Assembly (NCBI GenBank): GCA_037178675.1
Contig: JAYMGJ010000259.1
Location: 62,001-126,000, forward strand
DNA from: Scleroderma bovista
Taxonomy: Eukaryota; Basidiomycota; Agaricomycetes; Boletales; Sclerodermataceae
Direction: 5' to 3'
DNA length: 64,000 nt
A program made the translations under genes and the position numbers. A model generated the notes under the pieces. It saw only the letters and a list, made by a program, of their open reading frames with translations, did no database searches and had not been told where the DNA came from. Shown here piece after piece: positions 33,242-45,079 of this stretch. Each line of letters starts with the position of its first letter. Positions within the stretch are counted from its first letter, which is position 1.

Positions 33242-35515
33242 ATGTCCTTGAATGTTGATGATGCCTATGACTCGGAATATTTCCACGATATGGATGGATC
33301 AGATGAGCCAGAGGAAGATGAGGTGGATGGGCCTGGAATTCCAGAGGAAGAAAATGCACCCAGACTCACGACTGAAGAGGTCAACATCCTGAAAGAATAT
33401 CTGGAGGAGTGGGCCACTTTGAAGGGTGATAGACAGAGGCCAGTCACACAGTGGGCACGACAGCGGATAAAGGACCTCCCAGACAATGAATACATCAATG
33501 TGGTGGAATGGAATACTAAAAAGGAGGTGAGCAATATACAATTCAACTTGCATGGCCAGCATGTGCTTACAAGGGTTGTAGGCCATCAAAGACTGGTTGC
33601 AGAACCACAGCCGTAGCCGGGCCCGCAAGGGCTCTGTAAAGTGGGGGAAGAAGTGGATGGTCCATGAGGTGGTCAAGTATCAAAGGAAGGAAGAGATCCA
33701 ACAGGAGCTTGAGAAGCAAGGGATCAACATGGGGAGCTGTGCTATGATTGCGGCCTATCAGCAGGGTGTGACCAGGGTGTTAAAAAACTTGACCAAAACG
33801 GAATTGGAAGAGGCCGCCCACCTTGCAGAAGAGTGGAACAATACCAAGGCTCCGCCAGAGGTACAGGCCGAGTGAGTATTTCTTGTCAGGTTATCAGATT
33901 GTTTGTTTAATGGCATTTAGGATTGCGGAGAAAAAGGGCCGTGAGTACTCCCAGGCATTTGCCAAGCAGATGTGGCAGAAGTGTGGTGCCCGAGTGGTAG
34001 TGATGATGGCATGGAAGGACTGCAATGGAGAGGCGATGGCTACCATGTAAGTGACCATTCTGTAGCTGCCACTACTGGACTCACAATATGCAGACATGAT
34101 TTTAACGACACCCTCAATGGTGGAAAGGCATTTCCAGATGGGAAAATTATTGAAAAGCATTGGTTAGGCTATGCCCGGGATGCATTCAGTGGTGAAAGTG
34201 AGGATCAAGGTGATGAATCTGAAGCCGAAGACTGGCCTTCAAGGAAGAAGGCACAAAAGGGTCAGAAATGGCCAGCAATCACTCTTCCTATGCTGGATGA
34301 TGATACCACTCAACTTCCAAACATCCTTGACATGCGTGCCCAAGAAAAAAAGGATTTAATCCGGACATTCCTCACTCACCACTATTGTAAATAAATTACA
34401 ATCTGCAATTTGCCACTAATGCATCCACAGGTAAGGCATCTGGCCGCAACAAGGCCACTGTGCCTTGGTCAAGTATCACTGAAAGTCTGGGGGTCTACAT
34501 CTCCCGCCAGTACTTCCTGGCAGAGATTCCCTTCAAGGAACCTACCAGGCTGACATATGCCCAGGTTACTGCCATATTGCAGTTTTGGTGCCGTCGGCAG
34601 CAGGCTACTCTGCATGATATTTTTAGGTTCAAAAAGTGGAAAGACATTGATGGGACCATGTGCAATCTGGTAATAATTTGGCCCAGGGTGGACAAGCCCA
34701 ATGCAAACAAACACTGTTCGCAGAGGCAACCCATGAGAGTGATGAGGAGTTACTCGAAGGGCAGCAGGCAATAGGTGGTCACAGACCTACACCCACGACT
34801 GGTATGTGGATGGATTCAAATAGATTTGACACTCATTCCTTCCCACAGCAAATACTGTTCATCAAGCACAAATTCTCCCGGCAATATCGGGACCTTACAC
34901 CATTAACAAGCCACACAGTAAGTTGATATATTTTTTTGTGTACCAATGGTTCTCAATATTAGCTGGAACCAATCAGCAGAAGGATCTGGTGCCGGAGGAC
35001 ATCCATCAACAACACAGTCAATCCCACAGATGCGTCCACCAAATAGAACCAATGATGTTTCACATGGCCCACTGAAACCAAAGCCCCAACTCAAATCAAT
35101 ATGTATGATATATTAAGTAACAAATATGGTTGACTGATATACTTGCATAGTAAAAAAAATACCATGTCTGATGGGTCAGCACTGCAGACCAGTTCTGGAG
35201 TTGCAAATGCAACTGTCCCACTTAATTCCAATGGTGGGTAATGTTGCTGGTACAGTCTGGGCACTCACACTAACAAATGTAGCCATGTCTGAAGGTTCTG
35301 GTATTGTGAAAGGCAGCTCATCCAGTGGGTCACATCCCTTGAACAAGGATAGCTGGTGCCAATCCACTGTGCTGCAAAAGTGTGTGCAGGACAATGGCAC
35401 CACCTCATCAGAGGTAACTAATGAGGCACTCCGGCATTCCAAACATTCCCACAGAACACCCCTTCCTCCTGACCATAGTGTGCTAACACCGCTGCAAGGA
35501 AAGAGGAAAAAATAG
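33242..35515 (+). CDS. Gene C: uncharacterised basidiomycete-expanded protein, divergent from the KDZ gene
   Basis: ATG 33242 opens an acidic stretch (DAYDSEYFHDMDG), then LTTEEVNILKEYLEEWATL, a basic exon WGKKWMVHEVVKYQ, AEEWNNTKAPPEVQAE joined across an intron (33872-33922) to IAEKKGREYSQAFAKQMWQ and MAWKDCNG, a HDFND segment, then an exon with SITESLGVYISRQYF and VTAILQFWCRRQQ, and a Ser/Pro-rich tail ending at 35515. I recognise this order from a large family in ectomycorrhizal and related Agaricomycetes, often near transposons, with no known function. It lies head to head with the KDZ gene (330 bp between starts), suggesting a shared promoter. No disabling change was seen. Confidence 0.6.
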
Positions 35516-35672
35516 GGGTAGCTTAGATTCTGTTCACAATTCCGTGGGTTGTAAAATAGCATCATATTTCTACAATCTTTCATGAATGCCGACCCCCAAG
35601 GTCAAGTCTGTCCAGTTGAGAACTTACACTACAGTTGCGGAAGCGGCAGAATATTTATAAATAATGTCTTTA

Positions 35673-37036
35673 CTACAGTAGATCAGGATCTAAGTTTACT
35701 AACTCTTCCAGGTCCGGCACGGCATTTGTAGCCAAATGGTCCAACGCCATCCTAAACCGTGACCATGCCCTGTACTTCTCCACCAGGTCCATCCATCTGT
35801 CTGTGGCATCCACCATGGTGTTGGCATATGAAGAATGGGCAGCAATCAAAATGCCGTCGTGGCAGGGATGGAGTGGTGGCCGGCTCGGAGCCATCACGCT
35901 TGCCATGATCCCACATGCCCTTTGCACTGCTGGCATGAATAAGATGATCAACCATAGATAACGGAGTACTTACATGTGGACCGTGGGTCCCGTGCACTTT
36001 GTTCCCTGAGTGCTCACCAGGAAAGATTTGATAGCTCCCTATACCACTTATCTGCAAGCACATTAGCACTTCAAATGGAAGAAGATCACGGTCCGTACCA
36101 TCCCCCACTTCAACCGGTGATCCTTCTGCTATGACTGACAGACATGGTTGCACCACCGTCTCGGACATATCAACACTGTGTGCTGGGCTGTCAGCTAGTT
36201 GCCTAGGTGACCCACATCTGGTGTTGAGAATGGGATCCAGAGTGTCCATGTGGCAATGAACAGAACTTGGTGATGGTGACTCAACCCAGTTAAATCCACC
36301 AGACATACGTGTAGGCGATTTGCATGGTGGCAGTACCGGAGTGAAGAATTGATGTTCTTGATCCGGTGAGCCAAGGTTCGGGTATCGCTTTGGACTAGAT
36401 GTAGGTGAGTGCTTTAGTGGTGGCGGTGGCCAAATGGTCTGGAAGGGTGAGTGGGAAGAGGTGGAGGGCAGTGGTACTGGTGGAAACATGGCCTGGATGG
36501 GTGAGCTGGAAGGGGTAGATGGCATTGTTGGTGGTGATGCACAAATGGGTGGGGCTAGATCTAACTGGCTCCAGGGTGTTCGAGTTGACAGTGTAGATGG
36601 TGGTGAACTGACCACAGGTCCTGGTCCACTGGAAAATGCTAACAAATTGGGTGGTGGAGAGCCAACATCTGGTTGAGGCCCTGTAGTGAATTGAAACATT
36701 GTTGGTGATCAGGAATGGCAGGGAGGCTCTGGCATGGTGCAGGACGGTGCTGCTGGCAGGAAATCGGTACTTGACATATTCAAAGGTGCTGAGCAGGGTG
36801 AACCCAATGGGGGTGGGGGTCCAAGTGTCCATGGAGAAGCTGTTATGGGTGAATGGTCCACTTCCATTGTACTGTCTCCCTCTGTTTCCATTACAACGGA
36901 GGCACTCTCAGATAGCGTGGGCGAAATAACTGTTCCATGTAAGTTTACATTTACATTCAATAGAGAAATACTTACTGCGTTTCATTGGGCTCTTGTCGGT
37001 GAACCGAACAGTCTTCTTTCCTTTGGCAGGGTACAT
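35673..37036 (-). pseudogene. Gene A: Ser/Pro-rich protein with conserved C-terminal helix, one nonsense codon
   Basis: Exon 1 (ATG 37036) encodes a short basic peptide with KTVRFTDK and ends in phase 1 at a GTAAGT donor; after a 45-bp intron comes an acidic, then long Ser/Pro-rich region with many PSSP and SPP motifs. The last exon carries YANTMVDATDRWMDLV, YRAWSRFR and ends DPDLL at 35673. A paralogue, gene A2, lies at 49540-50755 with the same intron phase, the VRF motif in exon 1 and a matching C-terminal segment. An in-frame TGA at 36711-36709 interrupts exon 2 between PPCHS and the following MFQF stretch; A2 has no stop there. Function unknown. It is head to head with gene B. Confidence 0.6.
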
Positions 37037-37521
37037 GACCGATATGGATGGGATTGCGGCAGGGTTTAAAGAATCAGGGAGGGATGGGGTACGGTGTGGC
37101 CAGTTAGGTTTACCATTATATAATCAACGTCCCCAGCTTAATGGTGATAATTAGTTAGGTAGAAACGGGTGAGACAATGTGGACATAGCTTAGAGTTCCA
37201 CACAGCAGATCAAGCAACTGAATATGATGCCGGAGTGGTTTGTGAACAGCCAGGCAGGCCGGAATATTTGATTTGATCAATATTGCAAATACACTTTCAA
37301 TGCATGGTCCTCATTGTTACACAGGATCTATGTCCTGTTGGCATTGTATTTCTGTCCACATGCGGTAGCTGTATTTCCATCAAACTCTATTGTACTTGAT
37401 CAGGGTTTGCGTCATACATGGGAAGTGTTTATGTAAGCATCCCGAGTGTCATATTATCTGCACCATTTCCGAACCACTCACCCATTACTCTGCATCGTTC
37501 CCATTCACATCGTTCATCTCA
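37037..37521. promoter_or_regulatory. Shared divergent promoter of genes A and B
   Basis: The 485 bp between the two ATGs contain, on the gene A strand, TTGATTATATAAT at 37127-37115, about 80 bases before the gene A start. The same 13-base stretch stands about 78-90 bases before gene A2 (49451-49463). The rest of the spacer has diverged between the two pairs. Confidence 0.55.
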
Positions 37522-39328
37522 ATGTCTAATCCCACCAAATCCTCCAACATCTCCATTCTCAATGGGGCAGACCAAACCTCCATCGCCTCTCTGAATGTGG
37601 AATGTGTTGTCCAGAACGCCGTGCAACAGATCACTACCTACACGGACGGACTCAAGACAACAAATGACACGGTGTATTGGTGGAAAGTTGTGGATATTGT
37701 ATGGAATCAGGTGGTAAGTGGTGTAAGATCCATGTCAGCCAAATGCTAACTATATTCTAGAAACTAGTGGAAGCTGTGGTTGAAGACCTCCCTGCTGGCT
37801 TTGTCATGCCAATGCATGTTATGGCAGCGGAACGATTCATGCCCAACCTGGCGATTGTTTGGCAGACAAAGAAGTGGCCTTTATGGGAGCCCATGCACAA
37901 TGTGATGGATGCCAAGTTCCAGAACCATCAGTGGTACAAGCTCCGTGAACGATCAGCCAATGGTGAGCAGTTTGAGAAGGGGAAGGGGAAGGCATTGTCA
38001 GTGGTGAAAGAGAAGGAGGTAAGCATGGAAGAGGAAGTTGAACTAGATTTGCCAGGTTCAATGCCAGGCCCCAGTGAAGATGGGAACAATACAGGCGGCC
38101 AGGGCTGTACACAATCCCGGACGGTCGATGGCACTAGTACCCGTGGACAGAGAAAATCATGGAGACAGTTGAAGTCAGTGAAGTCAGCAGCATCGGTCAA
38201 CAGCAATGCTGAGGCATTGACTCCTGCCTCAATGGCCATGGATGGCCCAATGGCCCCACCGACTGGATTTGTACATGCTCCCGATGAGGACTGGTGCAAA
38301 CGGTGCAAGAGAGCAGGTAGGGCTTGCCCAGTGAAACCTGGGTGGGCATGCTGGTATTGCAACCGTGGAAAGGCCAAATGTAGCCTGGTGTCTGAACTCC
38401 GTGGACGGTCTCAGGCATGGTCACATGCTTGGTCTCCCGGACATCGTCGCTCTGCATCGCTGGAGTCGTCTAAGGCTCCCGAAACTACAGCCCCCCGTGT
38501 TTCCAAGCGATGGCGAGCACTGAGTACAACTGCCACCCCTGGTCCATCCACACCTGCAACCCAAAAAACCCCCCGAGCATTAAAAAAAAGTGAGTCTCTC
38601 TCTTTTTTTTTTCTTCGTTCAAATTCAGGATTTCACTAGACTACGCTGAAGTATACATAGATCCACCAACATGGCTCCCCAAGCGGGCCCAGGGTACCCT
38701 GAGTGTTTCATCGCCCGACCCACTCACCACCACCAATGGTGACAGCCCTGCCATGACGTACATGGAGCATTTGCAGCATGTTGAAGAAGAGCTGTTTCTG
38801 GTTAGGAGGGAGCATGCTGGCATGCTGAAGGAGCTTGCCAATGTCTGTGAGCATGTGGGCTCACTCACCATCATCATTGAGGAGTTGAGGAGGCTTGTCG
38901 CCACCAATCTGGGTGTGTCACAGGAGATGCAGGACACTCTGTCCAATTCACCCGGCACTCCATCCCATTTGCTAGGCACTCCATCCCATCCACCAAGCAC
39001 TCCGTCCCAGTTGCTGGGCACTCTGTTGGACCACCATTTGTTGGACCACGCTCCGTCCCTGAGTGCCCCTCCATGTCCACATGGTTACCGGTCACTCAGC
39101 CCACTGGATCTGGCACAGACTACTATGGTCAGAGAGCTTACAGCTTCTCCTGGCCCTACACACCTGCCTTCTCCAGCACCTCCATCTGCACCATTGGACT
39201 CCTCTCCCAGATCTGCCACCTGCTGGGACCTGGTCCTGGCGTCTCACATGCTGGCAATCACCATCACTCCACCTGATGTTGCCATCACGGAGTCTCAAGT
39301 GGAGGGGGACAATATGATAGTTGACTAG
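37522..39328 (+). CDS. Gene B: GAL4-type Zn2Cys6 cluster and coiled-coil protein
   Basis: Exons 37522-37713, 37761-38589 and 38640-39328 join in frame with GT-AG introns. Order: an N-terminal helical domain ending VWNQV then KLVEAVVEDLPAGF, a Trp-rich KKWPLWEPM segment, a charged linker, a cysteine cluster at about 38296-38391 with spacing C-x2-C-x6-C-x7-C-x2-C-x6-C, and a coiled coil (HLQHVEEELFLVRRE onward) before a Pro/Ser tail with GTPSHL-type repeats. The spacing is that of fungal Zn(II)2Cys6 DNA-binding clusters, here in the middle of the protein, not at its N terminus. Many Boletales proteins share this layout; function is unknown. Paralogues: B2 (45080-47465) and truncated B3 (42765-43083). 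No stop or frameshift seen. Confidence 0.68.
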
Positions 39329-39399
39329 TAGATCATGCATACTTTTGACATTTCAACTAATGGGTATTACAATTACTCGGACACTACGTATTGTTGCAA

Positions 39400-40800
39400 T
39401 GTATGTTGTCTAATGGATGGCATTTGGTCCACTCCCGTTACCATAGACATACCATATCCTATGGCACACGGTGGCCGTGTGAACGTGGCAGACAGGCACC
39501 ATGTGGACATGGTACATATGGTCACAGTGTGGTTACAGCATGTACACAGCACACAGGGCCGGTAACCTTGTGGATGTGGCACCAGGTAGATGGGCACCGC
39601 ACAGCACACAGTACAGGGTGTTGGTGGAAACGCAACGACAGGAATCCGGATGACACTGTTGAAGTGATGGCTTTGATTCAAACTCAACGCTGGTGTATGT
39701 AGGTTCATAGGTACGACTTATATACAGTGTACCTCGTGTGGTGTGCATGTACGCTTCGACCGTATATTACATACTACAACACAGGGTTGATGGGCACAGA
39801 ACATGCCCACTGTGTCAGATGCACACAGTTACCATGCAGACATTGTGTCAACACTGCCCACATGGTGTGTACTGTTGCCGTGTGGCTACAGTACACCAAT
39901 ACCATGGCCACATGTATGGTTGCTGTGTGGCCACAGTATACTGACACCATGCCAACACCATGCCTATGGTTGCCGTGTGGACATGGTACACAGACACTGT
40001 GCCCACTTGGTATAGATACCGTGGCCACAGGGCAACCTCACACCATGTGGTGGCATGGTGGCCGTGTACTGTGTCCACATGGCAATTGTACATACCGTGT
40101 GGCCATGGCGTGCGTGTACCGTGGCCACACAGTGACCATACATATTGTCTGGGCATGGACACCATGCCCACTTGGTATAGATACTGTGGCCACACGGCAA
40201 CCGTACACCATGTGGTGGCACGGTGGCTGTGTACCGTGTCCACACAGCAATTGTACATGCCATGTGGCCACGGTGTGTGTGTACCGTGGCCACATGAGAG
40301 CAGAGATAAGTTGTTTTGCACTTAAATCAGTGGCACCTGGGATATCCCCCACCTGCCCTAACTCTGCTGCGCCAGCCGTGATGACCCAACATTGCCAGCA
40401 GTCCGTTTCTTGTCAGTGGTATCCGACCGTACACAACGTGGTGGCACGGTGGCCATGTACCGTGTCCACATGGCAAATGTACATACTGTGGCCCCACGGC
40501 GACCATACATATCGTCTGGGCACGATATCTGTGTACCATAGCCACATGGTGACAGTACACACTGTGTGGGTACGGTATCTGTGTACTGTGGCCATGGCAA
40601 CCATAGGCACCATGTTGGCATGGTGTCCGTGTACCATTGCCACATGGCGACTGTACACACCGTGTTCACACGGTGTCTGTATACCGTGGCAACACAGCGA
40701 TCATACATATTGTGTGTGTACAGTACATGTGTACCATAGCCACATGGTGACCATACACACCCATTGTTGCCACACGGTATTTACAATTGCCATACAGACG
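39400..40800. repeat. Satellite array rich in GTGGCCAC and CCATGTGG motifs, period about 165 bp
   Basis: The segment CCCACTTGGTATAGATAC recurs about 165 bp apart (near 40003 and 40168), with many shorter GTACCGTGGCCACA and CACCATGTGGTGGCA modules that are nearly self-complementary. A 362-codon open frame across it is a by-product of the repeat. A stretch of about 130 bp without the pattern interrupts the array at 40295-40425. Confidence 0.82.
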
Positions 40801-41874
40801 CCATGCCAACATTGAGTGTACCTGCCATGGGGCCATATTACACTGGCACTATGGCAACATGGTATGTATGGTCCACATTCTGGTCACCATGGACACACGG
40901 CACATGCTCCTGTTACCATGCACAAATGGTACACATTCCCGACACCATGCACCTGCCACTGATTCTCATCACCATCCCACCCTATGTGATGGTACACCCA
41001 CTGGCTCCAACAGCCCATCAACATACTACGGAACCCTTCACCAACCTTACCATATCATAGGGAACACTCTAATTTCAGTCTGCACCCTATCCAACACCAC
41101 TCTGAGACATGGGCCCACCCATGAAGCAATGTGCCACTCTATACTCAGCCCATGCAAACTGCATGGTGACACCTACTATAGGGCCCAGTCATCCATCATG
41201 GTCACACTCCCTAGTTCAGCCCATCCTCCACTGGCCGTATGCCACAGCCAATTGTCAACCTCCGTTGGCCATGTATCATGGCCTACCAAGGTACATGGGC
41301 TCCCCATGCTTTGAATTGGGCTGTGGTATTGGTGCCCTGTTTCTGTCAGTGGGCCAGAGGGATAGTGTGTCTGTGCTTTGCATTGGGCCAGATCTTTGGT
41401 GTCCCTTTCTTGTTGCAGGGCCAGCCATGGAAACAGCATCCCTTGCTTTTCAATGGGCTGCATGCAGGGTGTACCTTTAAGAATACCTAGCCATGAGGTT
41501 GGTGTCCCATGACTATGAGTAGGCCCTGGAGCCAGTTTCATCTATATAGTCAGGGCACACAGCAACAATAGGTACAATGTCCCATAGCATTAGGTGGGCC
41601 CTAACCGAGGTGTTATCCAGCTATATGGGAGGGCCTTGCAGTACACTTCAAAGTGACAGGCTATGAATGCAGTGTCCCAGAGCATTAAGCAAGCCCTCAG
41701 TCTGGGGACAACTAGCTAGATGGAAAGGCCAGCTGATATGCTTCCCCTTCAGTATGATCGGCCATACGTTTGGTGTCCCAATATATACAGCAGGCCCTTT
41801 GAACTATATCCCTTGTATAAGTGTAGGGCCGGGCATCTGGTCTTCTCTAAAGTAATGCTAAGCCAGGGTGTGGC
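40801..41874. other. Diverged low-copy repeat stretch, no gene
   Basis: Loose recurrence of GGTGTCCC and GGGCC modules about 80 bp apart suggests an old, decayed array. No coding frame has family resemblance. Confidence 0.4.
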
Positions 41875-42130
41875 ATGACTCAATCAGCACTACATGTCAT
41901 CAGCAGAACACTATTGGCAGAACACAACTGTCGGCAGAATACAACTGTCAGCAGAACAAACTGTCAGCAGCACACACTGTCGGCAGAACACACTAGTATC
42001 GGCAGAACACAACAGCGGCAGAACACACTGTCGGCAGAACACAACTGTTGGCAGAACAAACTGTTGGCAGAACACACTATCGGCAGAACACACAGTGGCA
42101 CAACATGTTATTGGCAATCTACCATCGGCA
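41875..42130 (+). repeat. Short tandem repeat GGCAGAACACA(ACTGTC)
   Basis: About thirteen copies of a 15-19-base unit with core GGCAGAACACA. Coding potential is absent. Confidence 0.9.
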
Positions 42131-42764
42131 TAATGCATTGCGGCATTACACGAACCACACAACATAAATACTAGCAATGGCTGTACAGCTATCGCTGGTG
42201 CCGCAATACCTTGCCGAGAATCACAAACATGCTGTGCTGCAGTAATAGCCGTGTGGCAATCATGCTTGCATGTGCAGCAATATGGGAATGACCATGCCAA
42301 GTGGCAGTGACAGCACAGTATTGTGGCAACCAGCACTGACGTACTGGCTGTAACTAAGGCTCCCTAGCAAATATGTCAGATCACTGCCATGGGATAGAAA
42401 CATTCAAAAATAAGGTGACTGCAAAGCCCAACCATAATGCCGATCCAAGATCCCTTATTATTGTGATGGCACAATGCACTGTGACAGCCAATCACAAGCA
42501 ATAGAAACGCAGCCATCATGCAATATGAAATGCAACAGTGTGGTTCATTGGCCGAATTGTCTGGACACAATGATGGGTCGGACTTGTGGCTGAATTATTA
42601 ACCTATATTTGATTTAGTCCACTTGGGTGTGCAACCACAATGCAAACATGTTGTGGTGTGAAATGCTTATATTATACATTGAACATTCTCCAGGCTGCAC
42701 GGCAATTGGACCCAGTTCTTCCTCCCACCCACTGCTATACCATTTCCCCATCCTTACCGTCTAT
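42131..42764. other. Unique spacer upstream of the truncated gene B copy B3
   Basis: No repeat and no recognisable gene; no gene A copy is seen here on the minus strand, where the A-B arrangement would place it. Confidence 0.4.
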
Positions 42765-43083
42765 ATGGCAACCTCAGAAAGTTCTCAGTTTGTCTCCGCC
42801 TCATCCATTCAAGAAGACGTGTCAGTGGCTACGTCCCTCACAGCAGAAGAAGTTGTCGCCCAGTCCACTGAAATAATTCAAGGCTGGATTGATGGCTTGA
42901 GAAGCACATGGGAGAAGGGTGTATGGTCGGAAGCAGTGTCAACTATCTGGGCTCAGGTGGTGCATGGCAAATCTATCTGCAATCAATCAACTCACTGATT
43001 AGGATATGATAGCATTGGGTTGAGAATGTCCTGCAGGAGTTACCTGCAGGATTTGTTGTACCCACCATCATTGTTGCTGCCCA
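42765..43083 (+). pseudogene. B3: truncated third copy of gene B
   Basis: From ATG 42765 the first exon encodes the family opening (an acidic Ser-rich start, then a helix ending IWAQV), followed by an intron and HWVENVLQELPAGFVVP, the same DLPAGF-type block as genes B and B2. Coding homology stops at about 43080, exactly where the CCACATAATG junction motif and satellite DNA begin. Zinc cluster and coiled coil are missing. Confidence 0.72.
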
Positions 43084-43172
43084 CATAATGAACCTACATT
43101 GTACCATACTTTACGGCCAGTGGTGGTTGACAATCGGCTGTATGTTATGGGCCAGCGGGGGTCAGGCCGGAC
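43081..43172 (+). repeat. Second copy of the 24926 junction motif
   Basis: Starts CCACATAATG and shares about 90 bp with 24926-25016, with scattered changes. It marks the truncation point of B3. Confidence 0.75.
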
Positions 43173-43540
43173 TACAGGGTGTTGCTGTGATATATGGTCC
43201 AGCCTGTGTGTAGAAATTGTCACCATAATACATGGTCCAGCCTGGGGGTGGGTTGTCACCGTAATATAAGGTTGGGCCAGGATGCAGGTATCACCATAGT
43301 GTATGGTCCAGCCAGGGTGTGTAGTTTAACCATAATATACAGTCCGGCCTGGGTGTGGGTGTCACCATAGTGTACAGTCAGGCCAGGGTACCAGTGTCAC
43401 CATAATATACAGTCCGGCCAGGGTGTGGGTGTCACCATAGTGTATGGTCTGGTCAGGGTACTGGTGTCACCATAATATACAATCTGGCCTGGGTGTGGGT
43501 GTCACCATAGTTTATGGTCGGGCCAGAGAGGAAAAAATAT
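43173..43540 (+). repeat. Minisatellite of about 36 bp (72-bp dimers)
   Basis: GTGTCACCATAGTGTA.GGTC.GGCCAGGGT and a sister version with ACCATAATATACAGTC alternate. The dimer spacing is about 71-72 bp. Confidence 0.85.
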
Positions 43541-43734
43541 TTTGGATTCAGGCCTTCAATTATAGATAATAGATATCACTATAAGATAATTCAAGAACAG
43601 AAACAGTACAGGCTAATGATAGCCATGTCAGAATTGTACTTGTTAGCAAAGATGAGACTGGTACTGTACTGAATGGAAATGATCATGCAAGGAGTACAAG
43701 CTAATGATAAGCATTCAGGTGGTGTACTAGCCAG

Positions 43735-44900
43735 TAATGATTAATCAAGGATTGTACCGGCCGGTAATGATCATACTGGTCATGGTCGTACCTGTTATAC
43801 CAGTTGTAATAGTCATGCTAGTAGCATACAAACTGGGAAAGACCATGCCAGTAGTATCCCAACTGGTATTGATAATGCCGGTAGTATCCCCACTGGTAGT
43901 GTTCATACCGATCGTACCAGTTGTAATGATCATGCTGATAGCATACGAGCTGGTAATGGTCATGCCGGTTGTATGCGGACAGGTAATGATCATACCAGTA
44001 GTATCCCAACCGGTATTGGGCATGCCAGCAGTATCCCAACCGGTATTGGGCATGCCAGCAGTATCCCAACTGGTATTGGGCATGCCAGTAGTATCCCGGC
44101 CAGTAATGGTCATACTGGTAGTGGCCCGACCAGTAATGGTCATATAATAAGGCGATTTAATTATCAGGATAGCACTCCAATGGTTGTGGATTGCTAGAGT
44201 GATGGTAACACTGAATTGATCAGGTATTGAGCCGGCCAGTAGCACATATACTGGTCACAAAAGAATATTGACTGGTAAGGTTGTATACTGCAAGGTGGTG
44301 ATCATACTGGCCAATGATAAGAATACCAGTATTTTTTGGCTGGTGGTGACAATACCAGTATTATGCTGACCAGTAATCATGATACTGGCCAATCATATGC
44401 ACACCAGTATTGTTTAGGCTGGTGGTAACCACCTGACCGGTGGTTTGGTACTGGCTGATGATATGGATACCAGTATTGTTTTGGTTGGTGGTAAACAATA
44501 CCGTGCTGGCAGAATGCTGCCCGGTGATACTCTCACAAGAAGAGCACTGACAAGTAATAACCATACCAATATTATATTGTAACAACAGACAGTACTGGCA
44601 GATGATGGTCATGCTGGTATTGCACTTGCTGGTAATGACTACACCGGTGTACATACTGGTCATGATCATACTGGCTGTGCTATAAGACAAGCCCACTCAA
44701 GCTAATCGAAGGTATGAGTACATTGTTAGTATACAATGATAAGCCAACCACCATGGGAAGATCATACTTGGTGTGCGCTGACTGGTCATCATTATGCCAG
44801 TAGTGTGCTGACCAGGATCCATCATCTGGTACTATCCAATGTCGGGTGACAAATATGAACTAGTAATGCATCACATGATAATATCGGCAATGGTACAGAA
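43735..44900 (+). repeat. 30-bp minisatellite with decaying flank
   Basis: Exact 30-bp units (GGCATGCCAGCAGTATCCCA and ten more bases) are clearest at 44010-44100; from 44150 to 44900 the ACTGGTAATGGTCAT theme persists with growing divergence. The same theme reappears at 50780-51060, on the far side of the B2-A2 pair. Confidence 0.85.
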
Positions 44901-45079
44901 TAAGTATAAGTAAAGAAATAGGCCATTGGCCTCACTGACCGGTGCTAAGCATACAAGTAGATCACTTACACACCATTTAATCATAGCCATGCAAGCGAAT
45001 ATATTTTGACACAAACAAAGGATACTAATTGTACTACAAATACAAAGTTTGTGGCAATGAAACGAAATTAGTCCTTATG

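Noticed and set aside
35752..36120. Continuation of the gene A frame with a His/Cys-rich stretch
   Set aside because: An intron near 36050-35970 and the conserved last exon in another frame explain the C terminus better.
39727..40815. 362-codon open frame on the + strand
   Set aside because: It lies wholly in a tandem satellite; composition (Cys, His, Thr, Val) follows the GTGGCCAC repeats and other frames are equally open.
41875..42130. CRISPR-like appearance of regularly spaced short repeats
   Set aside because: Units are head-to-tail minisatellite copies without unique spacers, and the window is clearly eukaryotic.
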